This document shows, piece by piece, positions 36,155-48,385 of a stretch of DNA of 64,000 nt. Position 1 is the first letter of the stretch, and the number at the start of each line of letters is the position of its first letter. Under the pieces are notes generated by a model. That model did no database searches. It had not been told where the DNA came from and saw only the letters and a program-made list of their open reading frames with translations. The translations under genes were made by a program, and so were the position numbers. The stretch comes from Capsicum annuum (lineage: Eukaryota; Streptophyta; Magnoliopsida; Solanales; Solanaceae): the NCBI RefSeq assembly GCF_002878395.1, contig NC_061119.1:43112218-43176217 (forward strand), in the 5' to 3' direction.

Positions 36155-37473
36155 TGATAACCCTCAAATTATACTCTTGAATGAGTGTAAGCGATCGTTG
36201 TTAATATAATAACCCAACTTAGGTTGGAGTCGAATCCACAAGGAGTGAAATCATGGAATTCAAAACTCAAGAGTATTGATAGTCTACTAAAAGATGCTTC
36301 GTAGTGTGAATAAAACAAAAATAAATGTAAAATAGGAGATTTAGTTTGAACGTATTTATAAATGACAACTACTTCAATTTTAGTGCACTATCTTGCCGTT
36401 AAAAATGCTAAGAGTGAATTCAATTGAGAATAAGCCTTAGGGTTATGCAATTCTAGAAGTGGGTTCATGCATGGGTACTTGACAATTTATCCAACTTTTA
36501 GCTAAAAGTCATGGGTAGGCTAGATGTTAATGTATTGATGTCAATCTTTCAATTACAACACCAAATTTCACAAATGGGTTCTTTCGAACACCTCACAAGT
36601 GTGACAATTTTCCACATCTGCTGCCTCAATTGACATCCTTATGTCTAAGAGATGTCATTAAATAAAATGAATCAAGTTATTGGTTGCATTTATTCCTCAC
36701 CCATGTCACCTCTTTCAAGAATGACATGGGTTCAAGGGTGGTTGGAGTTTGCAACCCCCAACTCTTAGTTAAATCATGGAATCAATGCAACACCCATCAC
36801 AAATAACTAATTAGGAAAATAATTAGCTAACACCCATGCACTACCACAACCTAAGAAAGCATAACCCCAAGATTTAGGATTAGCTACTCATAGATAAAAA
36901 GGGTAAAAATATACCAAAGCTATCATTGAATTCATCCATGAAAAATAAAGAGAATGTAGTTCCAAACTTGGAGTTCCAATAATTCTTCAATGAAAAATCA
37001 CTAATTCTTCTTTGGGAATCAGTCACATTTATTTTTTAGTCAAGACTATTACAAAGTTCTCCTAAGATGATAAGATAGGTGCTAAGATGAAAAAAAGACG
37101 GATAGCATGAAAAATGAAAGCTAGGTCTTGAAAAATGAGCTAGAAAACCTTCTTTAGGCCCCACTTCCACATTTAATAAAATTACAAAATTGCCACCTTG
37201 CTCTTGGTCTGCATGAGCGGATCCAAAGTGGATGGCGAGCAGATAGAGAGAAGATGGACAGCAGCTCTAAAACAAATGTAAAGTGGATGCGAAACAGATG
37301 ACTTTTTTTCTTCACATTTGGACTCTTGTTGACTTGAAAGACTCGACCATCTTCCCTTTTTACTTTTACCTACATAAATGAGCATTAAGTAAGAAATTAC
37401 CACCAAATAATGGAAAAACATCAAAACTTAGGCTTGAAAGGTTCTAGAAAGTCGTTAAACTGACGACTTATCA
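36155..37473 (-). repeat. Athila 3' LTR, complete (1319 bases)
   Basis: The plus-strand left end is TGATAACCCTC and the right end is CGACTTATCA, so the LTR opens TGATAAGTCG and closes GGGTTATCA on its coding strand. The first 858 bases match the 5' LTR at 47363-48219, including GATAGTCTACTAAAA and the CACAAGTGTGACAATTTT region. Confidence 0.9.
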
Positions 37474-37489
37474 ATCCCCAAAACTTAAA
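37474..37489 (-). promoter_or_regulatory. Athila polypurine tract
   Basis: On the minus strand, TTTAAGTTTTGGGGAT directly precedes the 3' LTR start TGATAAG. Such a G-rich tract primes plus-strand DNA synthesis. Confidence 0.75.
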
Positions 37490-37954
37490 TTATTGCTTTT
37501 CCTCAAGAAACCAAGAATAATTCAATGAGATAGGTTATCTAACTCAAATCCACCCAAAAGAAAGCTATACAAAATAATAAGCTAACAAAGTTCTACAAAC
37601 ACTTTCCAAACATGTCCTGGCAATAAGTAAACCAAAAATTTTCAATAAACACTTATTTATGAAGCAAGGATACAAGTTTGTATCAAATGAACTTTCCAAA
37701 CCACAAAAAATTATAAGATAAGACAAAAAATTATCAAAGATTGTCTCAATCTTCACAATGCAAATTACTTTACTCATTTACCCAAATCGATAGTAAAATG
37801 TCACCCTCTACCCAAAAGTACCAAAGCTGCTCACATGCAAGAGTTATATCCACACACAAAAGAGATTTAAATTCTTAAGGGATCTCAAATAAAGAAAGAA
37901 ATCAATTCACTCTCACAAAGAAATTCAAGTACATCGAATAGAACCATAGGCTTG
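37490..37954. other. Athila 3' non-coding region, unique part
   Basis: AT-rich DNA between the 3' LTR and the tandem repeat. No coding signal was recognised. Confidence 0.6.
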
Positions 37955-40900
37955 CCCTTTGTGTTTTTGGCCACTAATGTAGAAATACTTAATCTGGAAT
38001 CACCAAGGTCTTGCGGGTCAAGATAAAGGTTTAAGGTGAGGGAAGGAATATATATGGATCAAGTGACTAAAAGACCTCCTTCAATGCAATCGCTCAATCC
38101 TTTCCACCCTCAAATTTTTCAAGCTCCCCACCTTAATCTTCTTCAAATCAGTTCCCATATTTTTCTAACTTTTAGTTTAACATTTGCCAAACAATTCAAA
38201 GCCACCATTTTCTTTCTCACTTGTTTGACTTTTTCAAGAGATTTTCTACCTATAAGCCCTTCTTATCCCCTCACTAATCCAATTTTTTTTTCAAGTTCTA
38301 TGAGCTAGGCTATTCAACTTTATATCAAGCACATTTCTTGTTTTTTAATCACATATGTTGACAACCTTACATACACCTTTCTTGTCTTTTATTTGATAAT
38401 CTTCTCCTAATTACACAACCCTCTAAACTTAGGATTTTGCCTATAATCCATTATTTAGAATCATTCAACGCATCAAAGGAGGTTATGCAACGCATCAAAG
38501 GAGGTTAAGTGCCAAAAGAGAGATTTTCAAAAGGGTTTAGGTGTTTTTAGCATGGTTATCATTATAATAAGAAAGAAAGATGGAAAAAAAAGGCTCAAAT
38601 AGGTTAACTAGGGAACAATGTTAAGGTGGAAATTTGGCGATGTGACGGGTCATAAAGGGCCTAGGGTTATCCTCCAAACCAAGCTTGCCTAGAATTTTGC
38701 TATGAATACACTCGGGGCAAATTCTAGACTACACATATGTACACAAATTATTCAAAAATCTCACCACACATGGCAGTGTACTCATAGGGCAAAAAGTTAG
38801 TCTCCCAACCAATTCATGCAATTTGAGCTTCATAAGTTACTCTGAGTCAAAGACGCATCCTTGTAAAGAGAGCCAACAATTGAGTTTAGTGGTCTCATTC
38901 AAAAAAAAGCTCAAAAACATCCTTGATTTTTTCAAAAAGAAAACTATAGTGTTGGTTTTTTCTCAAAATCATTCCATTTCTTGTCAATGACATTTTGAAA
39001 GTATTTTTAAACTTTTGCTTCTTCCTGTTTTGCGAAAATTTTGCCTTTTAGAAGAGTCGCCACTTAGTTTTGAAAGAAATTAAGAAACCTTTATAAGATA
39101 CTTTAAACGATCCAAATAAAAAAAATCGTTTAAAATTTAAAGATTCTGAGTAAGCGATTCCTATTAATATTTTAGGAAGGTTTAAGGTACCTAAAACGTC
39201 CGCTAACTTGCGATTATCTGGACTGTTTTTGAAAATATCTTTTGACAACTTCAAAAAGAAATATTGATTGTTGAAAATTAATTGATTTTAGGAAAAGACT
39301 TGGGAAAAAAAGATTTGGACGACTTAGTAGGGATTTTAGCCAACTCTAAACAAATTAATAACAAGGCATGTAAAAAGGGAAAGAGAGAAAATAAAAGACT
39401 TAGGCCATTGGACCAAAATCAATAGACCCTGTCCTAATCTAATTGAGCTCTTGGCCCACTTGCACCTGTACTAATCTAAATATTGGGCTTTTGGCCTACA
39501 ACCTGTCCTAAGCTAGTTTTCGAACCTTTGAGACCCTTTGTATTTTTTGCCACTAATGTAGACTTACTTAGTCTGAAATCACCAAGGTCTTGTGGGTCAA
39601 GATAAAGGTTTATGGTATGGGAAGGAATATATATTGATCAAGTGACCACAAGACCTTCTTCAATGTAATCGCTCAATCCTTTCTATCCCGAAATTTTTCA
39701 AACTACCCACCTTATTCTTCTTCAAATCATTTCCCATATTTTTCTAACTTTTTGTTTAACCTTTACCAAACAATTCAAAGCCACCATTTTCTGTCTCACT
39801 TCTTTGACATTTTCAAGAGACTTTCTACCTATAACCGTTCTTAGCCCCTCTCTCATCTAATTTTTTTCAAGTTTTATAGGCTAGACTATTCAACTTTATC
39901 ATCAAGCAAATCTCGTCCTTTAATCAGATATGTTGGCAATCTTACATACACCTTTCTTGTATTTTCTTTGATCATCTTCTCCCAATTACACAACCCCCCA
40001 AACTTAGGCTTTTGCCTATAATCCATTATTTAGAATCATGTAATGTATCAAGGAGGTTATGCAATCCATCAAAGGAGGTTAAGTGCCAAAAGAGAGATTT
40101 TCAAAAGGGTTTAGGTATTTTTAGCATGGTTATCATTACAATAAGAAAGAAAGATGGACAGAAAGGCTTAAATGGGTTAACTAGGGAACAATGTTAAGGT
40201 GGGAATTTAGCAATGTGATGGGTCAAAAAGGGCCTTAGGTCTTCCTCCAAACCAAGCTTGCCTAGAATTTTGCTTTGAATACACTCGGGGCAAGTTCTAA
40301 ACTACACATCTGTACACGAATTATTTAAAAATCTCACCACACATGGCATTGTACTCATAGGGCAAAAAGTTAGTCTCCCAACCAATTCAAGCAATATGAG
40401 CTTCATAAGTTACTCTGAGTCAAAGACTCATCCTTGTAAAGAGAGCCAAAAATTGAGTTTAATGGTCTCATTCAAAAGAAAGCTCAAAAACATCCTTGAT
40501 TTTTTTGAAAAAGAAAACTTTATTATTGGTTTTTTCTCAAAATTATTCCATTTCTTGTCAATGACATTTTGAAAGTATTTTTGAACTTTAGATTCTTCTG
40601 GTTTTGCAGAAATTTTGACTTTTAAAAGAGGCCCCACTTAATTTTTATAGAAATTAAGAAACCTGTATAAGATACTTTAAATGATTCAAATCAGAAAAAT
40701 CATTTAAAATTTGAAGATTCTGAGTTAGCGATTCTTATTAACGTTTTAGGAAGGTTTAAGGCACCTAAAACGTCATCTAACTTTTGATTATCTGGACTGT
40801 TTGAAAATATCTTTTGACTAACTTCAAAAAGAAAGATTGATTGTTGAAAAGTAATTGATTTTAGGAAAAGACTTGGGCAAAAAAGATTTGGACGATTTAG

Positions 40901-41905
40901 TAAAGATTTTAACTAATTCTAAACAAATTAATAACAAAGCATATAAAAGGGGAAAGGGAGAAAATAAAAGAATTAGGCCATTGGGACAAAATCAATAGAC
41001 CCTGTCCTAATCTAATTGAGCTATTGACCCACTTGCACCTGTCCTAATCTAAATATTGGGCTTTTGACCTACAACCTGTCCTAAGGTAGTTTTCGAACCT
41101 TTGAGGCCCTTTGTGTTTTTTGCCACTAATGTAGACTTAGTCTGGAATCACCAAGGTCTTGCGGGTCAAGATGAAGGTTTAAGGTGAGGGAAGGAATATA
41201 TATGGATCAAGTGACTAAAATACCTCCTTAAATGCAATCGCTTAATCCTTTCTACCCCAAAATTTTTCAAACTACCCACCTGATTCTTCTTCAAATCATT
41301 TCCTATATTTTTATAACTTTTCATTTAACATTTACCAAACAATTCAAAGCCACCATTTTCTTTCTCACTTCTTTGACTTTTTCAAGTTTTTTTCTACCTA
41401 TAAGCCCTTCTTAACCCCTCACTCATCCATTTTTTTTCAAGTTCTATGGGCTAGGCTATTCAACTTTATCATCAAGCACATCTTTTTCTTTTAATCACAT
41501 ATGTTGACAACCTTACATACACCTTTCTTATCTTTTCTTTGATCATCTTCTCCCAATTACACAACCCCCAAACTTAGGCTTTTGCCCATAATCCATTATT
41601 TAGAATTATGCAACGCATCAAAGGAGGTTATGGAATGCATCAAAGGAGGTTAAGTGCCAAAAGAGAGATTTTCAAAAGGGTGTAGGTGTTTTAGCATAAT
41701 TATCATTACAATAAGAAAGAAAGATGGACAAAAAGGCTCAAATAGGTTAACTAGGGAACAATGTCAAGGTAAGAATTTGGATATGTGACGGGTCAAAAAG
41801 GGCCTTGGGTCATACTCCAAACTAAGCTTGCCTAGAATTTTACTTTGAATACACTCGGGGAAAGTTCTAGACTACATATATGTACACAAATTATTCAAAA
41901 ATTTC
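37955..41905. repeat. 1.57 kb tandem repeat in the Athila 3' region, about 2.5 copies
   Basis: Copies begin near 37957, 39535 and 41106, each with CCCTTTGTGTTTTT(G)GCCACTAATGTAGA, and continue in parallel (AATCACCAAGGTCTTG, CAAAGGAGGTTAAGTGCC, ACACTCGGGGCAA). The third copy stops near 41905, at the end of pol. Inside each copy, GCATCAAAGGAGGTTATG-type words are doubled (for example 38466-38508). The open frames here repeat with the copies and lie antisense to the element, so they are not called genes. Confidence 0.93.
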
Positions 41906-43303
41906 ACCACAAGCGAAACAACTCAACCTTGGTAGCTCCGGGTCCACCTATTTGATAGTGCTTCAATTGTTGCCCATTCATCTCGAATTTCTTCTTTTCG
42001 TGATCTTCCAACTCAATAGCTCCACTAGGATAAACATTTGAGATCACGAATGGGCCCGACCACTTCGATCTAAGCTTCCTCGCAAAGAGTTTCAATCTTG
42101 AATTGAAGAGGAGGACATCATTACCCACATGAAACTATCACTTTAAGATTTTGGAATCATGCCACCTCTTCATCTTCTCATTGTACTACATGAAGCTCTT
42201 ATATGCTTAAAGTCAAAACTCTTCCAACTCATGAAGTTGATTTACCCTCGATTTTGAAGCATCCTCCCAATCCATATTCAACTTTCTCAAAGCCCATAAA
42301 GCCTTATGTTCCAACTCAACAGGTAAGTGACAAGACTTTCCAAACACTAATTTGTAGGGGACATACCAATAGGAGTTTTATAGGCCGTTCTATATGCGTA
42401 AAGAGCACCATCGAGTTGTCTCACCCAATTCATACTACTAACATTCACGGCTATCTCAAGGATGGACTTCATTTCACGATTCAAAACTTTAACTTGTCCA
42501 CTAGTTTGGGGATGATAAGGAGTAGCAACCTTATGCTTCACCCCATACTTATCAAGTATAGCACCGAAGATCTAATTACAAAAATGAGAGCCGTTATCAC
42601 TAATAATTGCCCTTGGAGTCCTGGACCTTTTAAAGATGTACTTCTTCAAGAAAAAAGTGACACTCTTGCCTTCGTTGTTTGGTAAGGTAATGGTTTCCAC
42701 CCACTTCAAGACATAATCGATGACTACCAAGATATATTTATTACCATATGAGCTCACAAAGGGACCCATGAAGTTAATCCCCCATACATCAAATAGTTCA
42801 ACCTCAAGATTAGGCTTAAGAGACATCTCATGCCTCTTCGAAACACCTTCTTGGATTTGGAATTAAGGGCATGTTCTGACCAACTCATAAGCATCTCTAT
42901 GAAGGGTAGGCCAATAGTATCTTCTTTGAAATACCTTAGTGGCTGTTTGGATCCTACCATGATGACCACCGAATGGAGAGGAATGACAAGCTTTAAGAAT
43001 ATAGCTTATTTCTTCCTTCATGACACACGGGAGGATCACATTATCCGCATATTCCCTAAACAAGAATGGTTTATCCAAAAAATATTTTTTCACATCAAAT
43101 AGAAATCGTTCTTTTTGATAATGATTGAGCTCGTTGGGAAGTACATCCCTCACAATATAGTTAGCATAATCTGCATTCCACGGTGCAATGCTTCCCAAAA
43201 GTGATATGACTAGCTCATCCAGGAAGGCATCATCAATATCAATCTCACCAAACTTTTGTGATTGGATTGGCAGAAAAGGTGGTCGGATACTTGATTTTAA
43301 CAC
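41906..43303 (-). pseudogene. Athila integrase relic
   Basis: Integrase inserts the DNA copy. From 43303 leftward: the N-terminal zinc-binding domain (CHSSPFGGHHG and RYYWPTLHRDA, then RTC); the catalytic core (FDVWGINFMGPF near 42760, where the first catalytic Asp is now Asn; ISDNGSHF near 42585 retains the second); then SGQVKVLNRE near 42490, where the catalytic Glu is now Lys. The C-terminal domain is 42128-41906 (LRSKWSGPFVI, GAIELE). Two of three DDE residues are lost, both by G-to-A changes on the coding strand, besides frame changes. Confidence 0.9.
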
Positions 43304-43970
43304 CCCTTTTGATCCTTTACTTCAAAATCAACCTCTTGCAAGAGCAATATCTACCTAATCAACTGAGGTTTTGCCTCTTTCTTGGCCATGAGATATCTAA
43401 GAGTGGCGTGGTCCGTGTGCACAACCATTTTGTGCCTAATAAAAGGCCTGAAACTTGTCAAAAGCATACGCCACCACTAACAACTCTTATTCTATAATCG
43501 TATAATTACATTGAGCATTATTCAATGTCTTACTTGAATTGTTAATCGGGTGGAACAAAATCTCTGTTATTTGGCCCAATACCGCACCTAGAGAACACCA
43601 CTTGCATCATATTAATTCAAAGGGCAATGACCAATCTGGGGCTACTATAATAAGAGCCAACACAAGGAGTTCCTTGAGTCAATTAAAAACCTTTATACAA
43701 TCATCATTAAATTAGAATTTTACCTTTTTTTTCAAGAAGCTTGCACAAAGGATGAGCGATCTTTGAGAAATCCTTAATGAAACGCTGATAGAACCTGGCA
43801 TGACCAAGAAAACTTCTAATACCCTTTACAAATATCGGTGGGGGTAACTTAGCAATTACCTCAACTTTTGCTTAATACATTTGGATGTCCTTTACCAAAA
43901 TTTTATGGCCTAGAACAATGCCTTCCTTGACCATGAAGTGACATTATTCCCAATTCAAAATAAGATTAGT
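43255..43970 (-). pseudogene. Athila RT thumb and RNase H relic
   Basis: Read across frames from about 43970, the text includes ILNWE-like, FLGHARFYQRFIKDFSKIA (end of RT/connection), then AQCNYTI, LLVVAYAFDKF and YLMAKKEAKPQLIR-like text of RNase H. Frameshifts occur near 43470 and several stops are present. RNase H degrades the RNA template during reverse transcription. Confidence 0.8.
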
Positions 43971-44760
43971 CTCCACACATCATTCAAAGACATTACTTAA
44001 GTGAGCAAGGCAAGAATCAAAAGAATCCCCAACCACGGAGAGGTCATCCATGAAAACCTCCATTGTATCCTCTACCATATCCGCAAAAATGGACAACATG
44101 CATCGTTGGAACGTGGCTGGTGCTTTACATAACCCAAAGGGCATAAGCTTGAAAGCAAATATACCATAGGGATAAGTAAAGGTGGTCTTTTCTTGGTCTT
44201 CCAGGGCGATGTGAATTTTATTATACCACGAGTAGCCATCAAGGAAGAAATACCAACCTCGAATGGCTAGTCCATCAAATATTTGAAACATAAAGGGCAT
44301 GGTAAAATGGTCTTTCTCAGTCCACGAGTTCAACTTGTGATAATCCATACACACTCTCCAACCCATGACTGAGCGCATAGGTACAAGGTCATTATTCTCA
44401 TTCGGGACCACTGTCATGCCGCCCTTTTTAGAAAGACATTGGACCGGACTCACCCACGTGCTATTTGAAATTGGGAGACAACTTAAGCATGCCACTTAAT
44501 GATTTCCTTCTTGACCACCTCTTCCATCGGTTGATTTAGTCTCCCTTGGTGTTCCACACTAGAAACATGATCAATATTTAACTTTATTTTATGAGAACAA
44601 ATTCTGGGAGAAATGCCTAAACTATCTTCGATAGTTCACCCGATAGAATGAATAAACTTTTTCACATTTGATTTCAAGGCAACCACTTGACAAGGTTCAA
44701 GATCACCCACTACAATGATTGGAAATATATTATCCTCACCCAAGAAAACATATTAGAGAT
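43971..44760 (-). pseudogene. Athila reverse transcriptase relic
   Basis: The frame 44495-43980 holds WRVCMDYHKLNSWTEKDHF, the segment YFFLDGYSWYNKI (first catalytic Asp, D in LDGYSWYN), TFTYPYGIFAFKLMPFGLC, and VFMDDLSVVG, which supplies the catalytic FMDD pair. Upstream (44760-44496) a linker between protease and RT is readable with stops. This is the best kept part of the element, though it lacks its neighbours in frame. Confidence 0.9.
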
Positions 44761-45750
44761 AGGATGGTAACGACTTAAGTTTGAGTTGAGGTGGTTCAAT
44801 AATAGATGGCTTGGTAGGTGAACTCTCACGGTTTTTGAAATCAAGATCCAATTTGACCGGGTTCTTGGTATAAGATCCAAGACCCGTCAATGAAGCTACC
44901 ACCTCATCATATTCTTCACCCACCTCACTCTCAAGGTTCCACAATACACCCACTAAGGGGTCATCCACAAGTTTTACCTCTATGGTGTTAGTCATTTCAT
45001 CATCTATCACATTAATTACCGACACCACTTGTAAGTCCATCGTTTGCTTCATGGACTTGCATACATAGAAGGATACTTCTCATTGTTCACCCAAAATTTC
45101 ATCTCCCCACATTCCACATCTACTAAAGCCCTTTTGGTTACCAAGAATGGTCTACCAAGAATGATTGGACCTCATGATCAATCTCACAATCAAGAATAAT
45201 GAAGTCAGAATGAAAGATAAATTGGTCAACTTTCACCATAACATCATACAACACACCAATGGGATTTTTCATTGAACGATCGACCATTAGAAGCCTCATA
45301 GTGTAAGGATTAGGAGCACCCAAGACTAACTTTTGAAATACGACAAATGGCTTTAAATTAATACTTGCCCCAAGATCACACAATGTTTTTTCGAATTTGT
45401 ACACCCCGATAATGCAAGGAATAGTAAATACACCCAGGTCTTCATTCTTCACCACCATTGTGATAGATATTATAGCACTATAATTATGGGTTGCCTCAAT
45501 TATTTCAAAATCCATGACTTGCTTCTTTGTAACCAAGTCCTTCATAATTTAGCATGCCCAGGCAATTCTTGTAAGGTTTCTAGCAAAGGAATATTCATCG
45601 ATATATTGCTAAATTTCACAAGACACTTCTTGAACTTGGTATCATCATCCTTCTCCATGAGCCTTTGTGGGAATAGGGGAGGAATTTTGATTTATGCCAA
45701 TGGAACAATTGAAGTTTCATCCACTTTTGGAGTATCATCATCAACCACCC
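44761..45750 (-). pseudogene. Athila protease and pol linker relic
   Basis: The frame 45545-45138 contains KTLCDLGASINLKP (the Asp of DLGAS is the protease active site) and DFIILDCEIDHEVQ, the Athila-type protease end. Further left, 45052-44753 is an open, acidic linker. The usual I-L-G-R-P motif after the protease is degenerate. Confidence 0.85.
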
Positions 45751-45839
45751 TCCAAGCTTTCTCACTTTCAATATTTTCTTCAACTACCATTGGTCGTTCA
45801 ACACTTGTCTCATTAGGTTTTGGATCATTATCAATTGGC

Positions 45840-47260
45840 TCTTATAGCTACTTTCTCTTTTCATTGGCTTGTTTTTCATTTGCCTTTTCATTGAGGTCTT
45901 CACCGAGATCAAAAACATCTTTACCAAGATTCCGACCACTCCTAGTGACAATAGCCATAATATGAGCATTATTTTTAGGATTGACAATCGTGTCACTAGG
46001 AAATCCACCCTTTGGTCTTGCATTAAGTTGTGCCAAGATTTGGCCCAATTGAGTTTCAAGTAACTTGATAAAAGCCGAGTGATGTGTCGGCATTTTATTG
46101 AGTTGTGAGAAGTCACCTTTCATCTCTCTCACCATCTTGTTGGTCCCCTCAACACCCACTAAAATTTGAGCAAGGACATTTTTTTAAGCTTATCCGGGTC
46201 AATGGAACTTGACTCTTTACCCTCTTCCCAATCTTATGGAGGTATGTATCGATCAAAATCTCTCTCTTTATCTCTCCAATCTTAATCTCTATCGTAATTT
46301 ATTTCTGTTCAACCTTGATTCCCATCTTGCCTTTGATAGGTAGGGTGCGAACCCCTCTATTGGTTCGACAAGAACCAAATTTATTCATCAAGGGACTTCA
46401 TTTCCTAATCATCATAAGATCCAGCACTCTTAGAAGCAACAGTGTTAACTGCCTTAGGAGGACCTCCTATCACATGCTTGGTGAGAAGATCAAGTTGCAT
46501 CATCACTTTAGCTATATGTGTATCTCTTTATTTATCCTTTTTCTTTTGCTCTTTGCTCGTAAAAGATGCAGAGGGAGCCCCCACGGCGATCTCGGTATAT
46601 CTTGTGTGTCATCCTCTAATTTGCTTGGTCACTTGATCTAACAAATTTAATGCAACACCGTACAATAGTTTGATAAGAGAAACCCCCACCCCCACCCCAC
46701 TGCATTATCGGCTACTGTCTTATTCAATTGATCTAATTCTCTGTAGAAAATTTGAAGGAGAATTTTATCTAGAACCTCATGATTTGGGCATTACATTAAC
46801 TTGTTTTTTAATCATTGCCAAGTCTCATATAATGGTTCGCCATTAAGTTGGAGAACGTTGGTGATTTCATCCCTTAGTTGCAATATCTGAGAAGAAGAAA
46901 AGTATCTTTCTAAGAATTCCTCCATGATCCCAACCCATGAAGTGGTAGATCCTATTGGCAAAGACTGCAAACATAATACTGCTTCTCTCATTAAAGAAAA
47001 TGAAAAAAGAAGCAACCGAATTGACTCTTGATATATACTTGGCCTCCAAATAACCCATCCATTTGAAGAAAATGAATCATCATGCTAGTGACATGAAATA
47101 CTACATTTTCTTCTACTGGTGGAATACGAATAGCACTAGCTCGATCTGCATCACCGAGGTAATCCTCGTCCCCAAGATACCCATCAATCGTCCTGACATT
47201 ACTATCATGTTGACTCGTAGCATCGTGTATTATATTATACGTACCTGAGAAAGAACAAAA
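45840..47260 (-). pseudogene. Athila gag relic
   Basis: The N-terminal part, near 47200-47040, reads RASAIRIPP and FLQMDGLFGG. The retrotransposon gag core (47015-46812) has LPIGSTTSW and LQLRDEITNVLQLNGEPLYE. A low-complexity Asp/Arg stretch lies near 46290-46200. A coiled-coil-like C-terminus (46159-45848) has GTNKMVREMKGDFSQLNKM and IKLLETQLGQI, then MAIVTRSGR. Gag forms the particle shell. Stops and frame changes separate the pieces. Confidence 0.88.
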
Positions 47261-47340
47261 ACACCAAACAATTTAAAATAAAACACTATGGCTAACCCAA
47301 AGTAACTAAAAACACTATAAGAGTGATAACTATGTTCCAC

Positions 47341-47358
47341 TCCCCGACAACGACACCA
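47341..47358 (-). promoter_or_regulatory. Athila primer binding site, tRNA-Asp type
   Basis: On the minus strand this is TGGTGTCGTTGTCGGGGA, matching the tRNA-Asp site usual for Athila (TGGCGCCGTTGCCGGGGA) with three C-to-T changes. It lies four bases inside the 5' LTR. Confidence 0.9.
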
Positions 47359-47362
47359 TTTT

Positions 47363-48219
47363 TAATAACGCTCAAATTACACTCTTGAATGGGTATAACC
47401 AATCGTTGTCAATATAATAACCCAACTTAGGTTGGGTTCAAATCCATAAGGAGTGAAATCATGGAATTCAAAACTCAAGAGTATTGATAGTCTACTAAAA
47501 AATGACCCATAGTGTGAATAAAACAAACATAAATGTAAAATGGGGGATTTAGTTTGAACATGTTTATAAATGACAACTACTTTAATTTTAGTGTACTATC
47601 GTGCTGTTGAAAAATGCTAAGAGTGAATTCAATTGAGAATAAACCTTGGGTTATACATTTCTAAGAGTGGGTTCATGCATGGGTACTTGACAATTTATCC
47701 AACTTTTAGATAAAAGTCATGGGTAGGCTAGATGTTAATGTATTAATGTCAATCTTTCAATAAAACATTAAATTTCACAAATGGGTTCTTTTGAACACCT
47801 CACAAGTGTGACAATTTTTCACATTTATTGCCTCAATTGTCATTCTTATGTCTAAGATATGTCATTAAATGAAATGAATCAAGTTATTGGTTGCATTTAT
47901 TCCTCACCCATGTCTCCTCTTTCAAGAATGACATGGGTTCAAGGGTGGTTGGGGTTTACAACCCCCAACTCTTAGTTTAATCATGGAATAAATGCAACAC
48001 CCATCATAAATAACTAATTAGGAGAATAATTAGCTAACACCCATGCACTACCACAACCTAAGCAAGCATAACCCCAAGATTTAGAATTAGCTACTCATAG
48101 ATAAAAAGGGTAAAAATATACTAAAGTTGTCAGTGACTTCATCCATGAGAAATAAAGAGAATGTAGTTCCAAACTTGGAGTTTCAATAATTCTTCAATAA
48201 AAAATAACAAATTCTTCAA
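47363..48219 (-). repeat. Athila 5' LTR, truncated
   Basis: Aligns with 36155-37012 of the 3' LTR. The remaining 460 or so bases (including the LTR start) are missing, and copia-derived DNA begins at 48220. The inner end reads TAATAACGCTC where the partner has TGATAACCCTC. Confidence 0.9.
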
Positions 48220-48385
48220 GAACAATTTCATCCTCTATTTCCAGTGCAAGTAGTGTTGAATATTTAATAATGGAGGCTTGTTGTTAGAATATCCAAACAA
48301 AGGTGTAGAATTCATCATGATTTTTTCTTAAGTTATTAGACTTGTAATAAGAAAATCTGGCTCTGATACCAAGTGATATTCTACA
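48220..48385 (-). pseudogene. Copia 5' leader and gag start fragment
   Basis: On the minus strand, after the primer site, a possible ATG near 48323 opens MMNSTPLFGYSNNKPPLL, then HYLHWK and a stop. This resembles the start of a copia gag. It ends abruptly at the truncated Athila LTR. It may be the 5' half of the copia relic at 34990-36110. Confidence 0.5.
48366..48378 (-). promoter_or_regulatory. Copia primer binding site, tRNA-iMet type
   Basis: On the minus strand, TGGTATCAGAGCC is a perfect copy of the initiator tRNA-Met primer site. The LTR (plus-strand TGATATTCTACACG) starts close to its outer side. Confidence 0.85.

Larger units (their letters stand above)
36155..48219 (-). mobile_element. 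Athila-type Ty3/gypsy retrotransposon, about 12 kb
   Basis: On the minus strand the order is truncated 5' LTR (48219-47363), tRNA-Asp primer site, gag, protease, reverse transcriptase, RNase H, integrase, a long non-coding region with a 1.57 kb tandem repeat, a purine tract and a full 3' LTR. The tRNA-Asp primer, the long 3' non-coding part and the motifs (CDLGASIN protease, FMDD reverse transcriptase) are those of Athila. All genes are broken. A target duplication cannot be tested because the right end is lost. Confidence 0.92.

Noticed and set aside
38036..38308. Open frame in the Athila 3' region, echoed at 41232-41414
   Set aside because: It lies antisense to the element and recurs only because the DNA is tandemly repeated. 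It has no family motif, and the middle copy is interrupted.
42203..42685. 160-codon plus-strand frame
   Set aside because: Antisense to the Athila integrase, whose motifs are clear on the minus strand.
45486..45965. 159-codon plus-strand frame
   Set aside because: Antisense to Athila gag/protease and serine-rich by composition.
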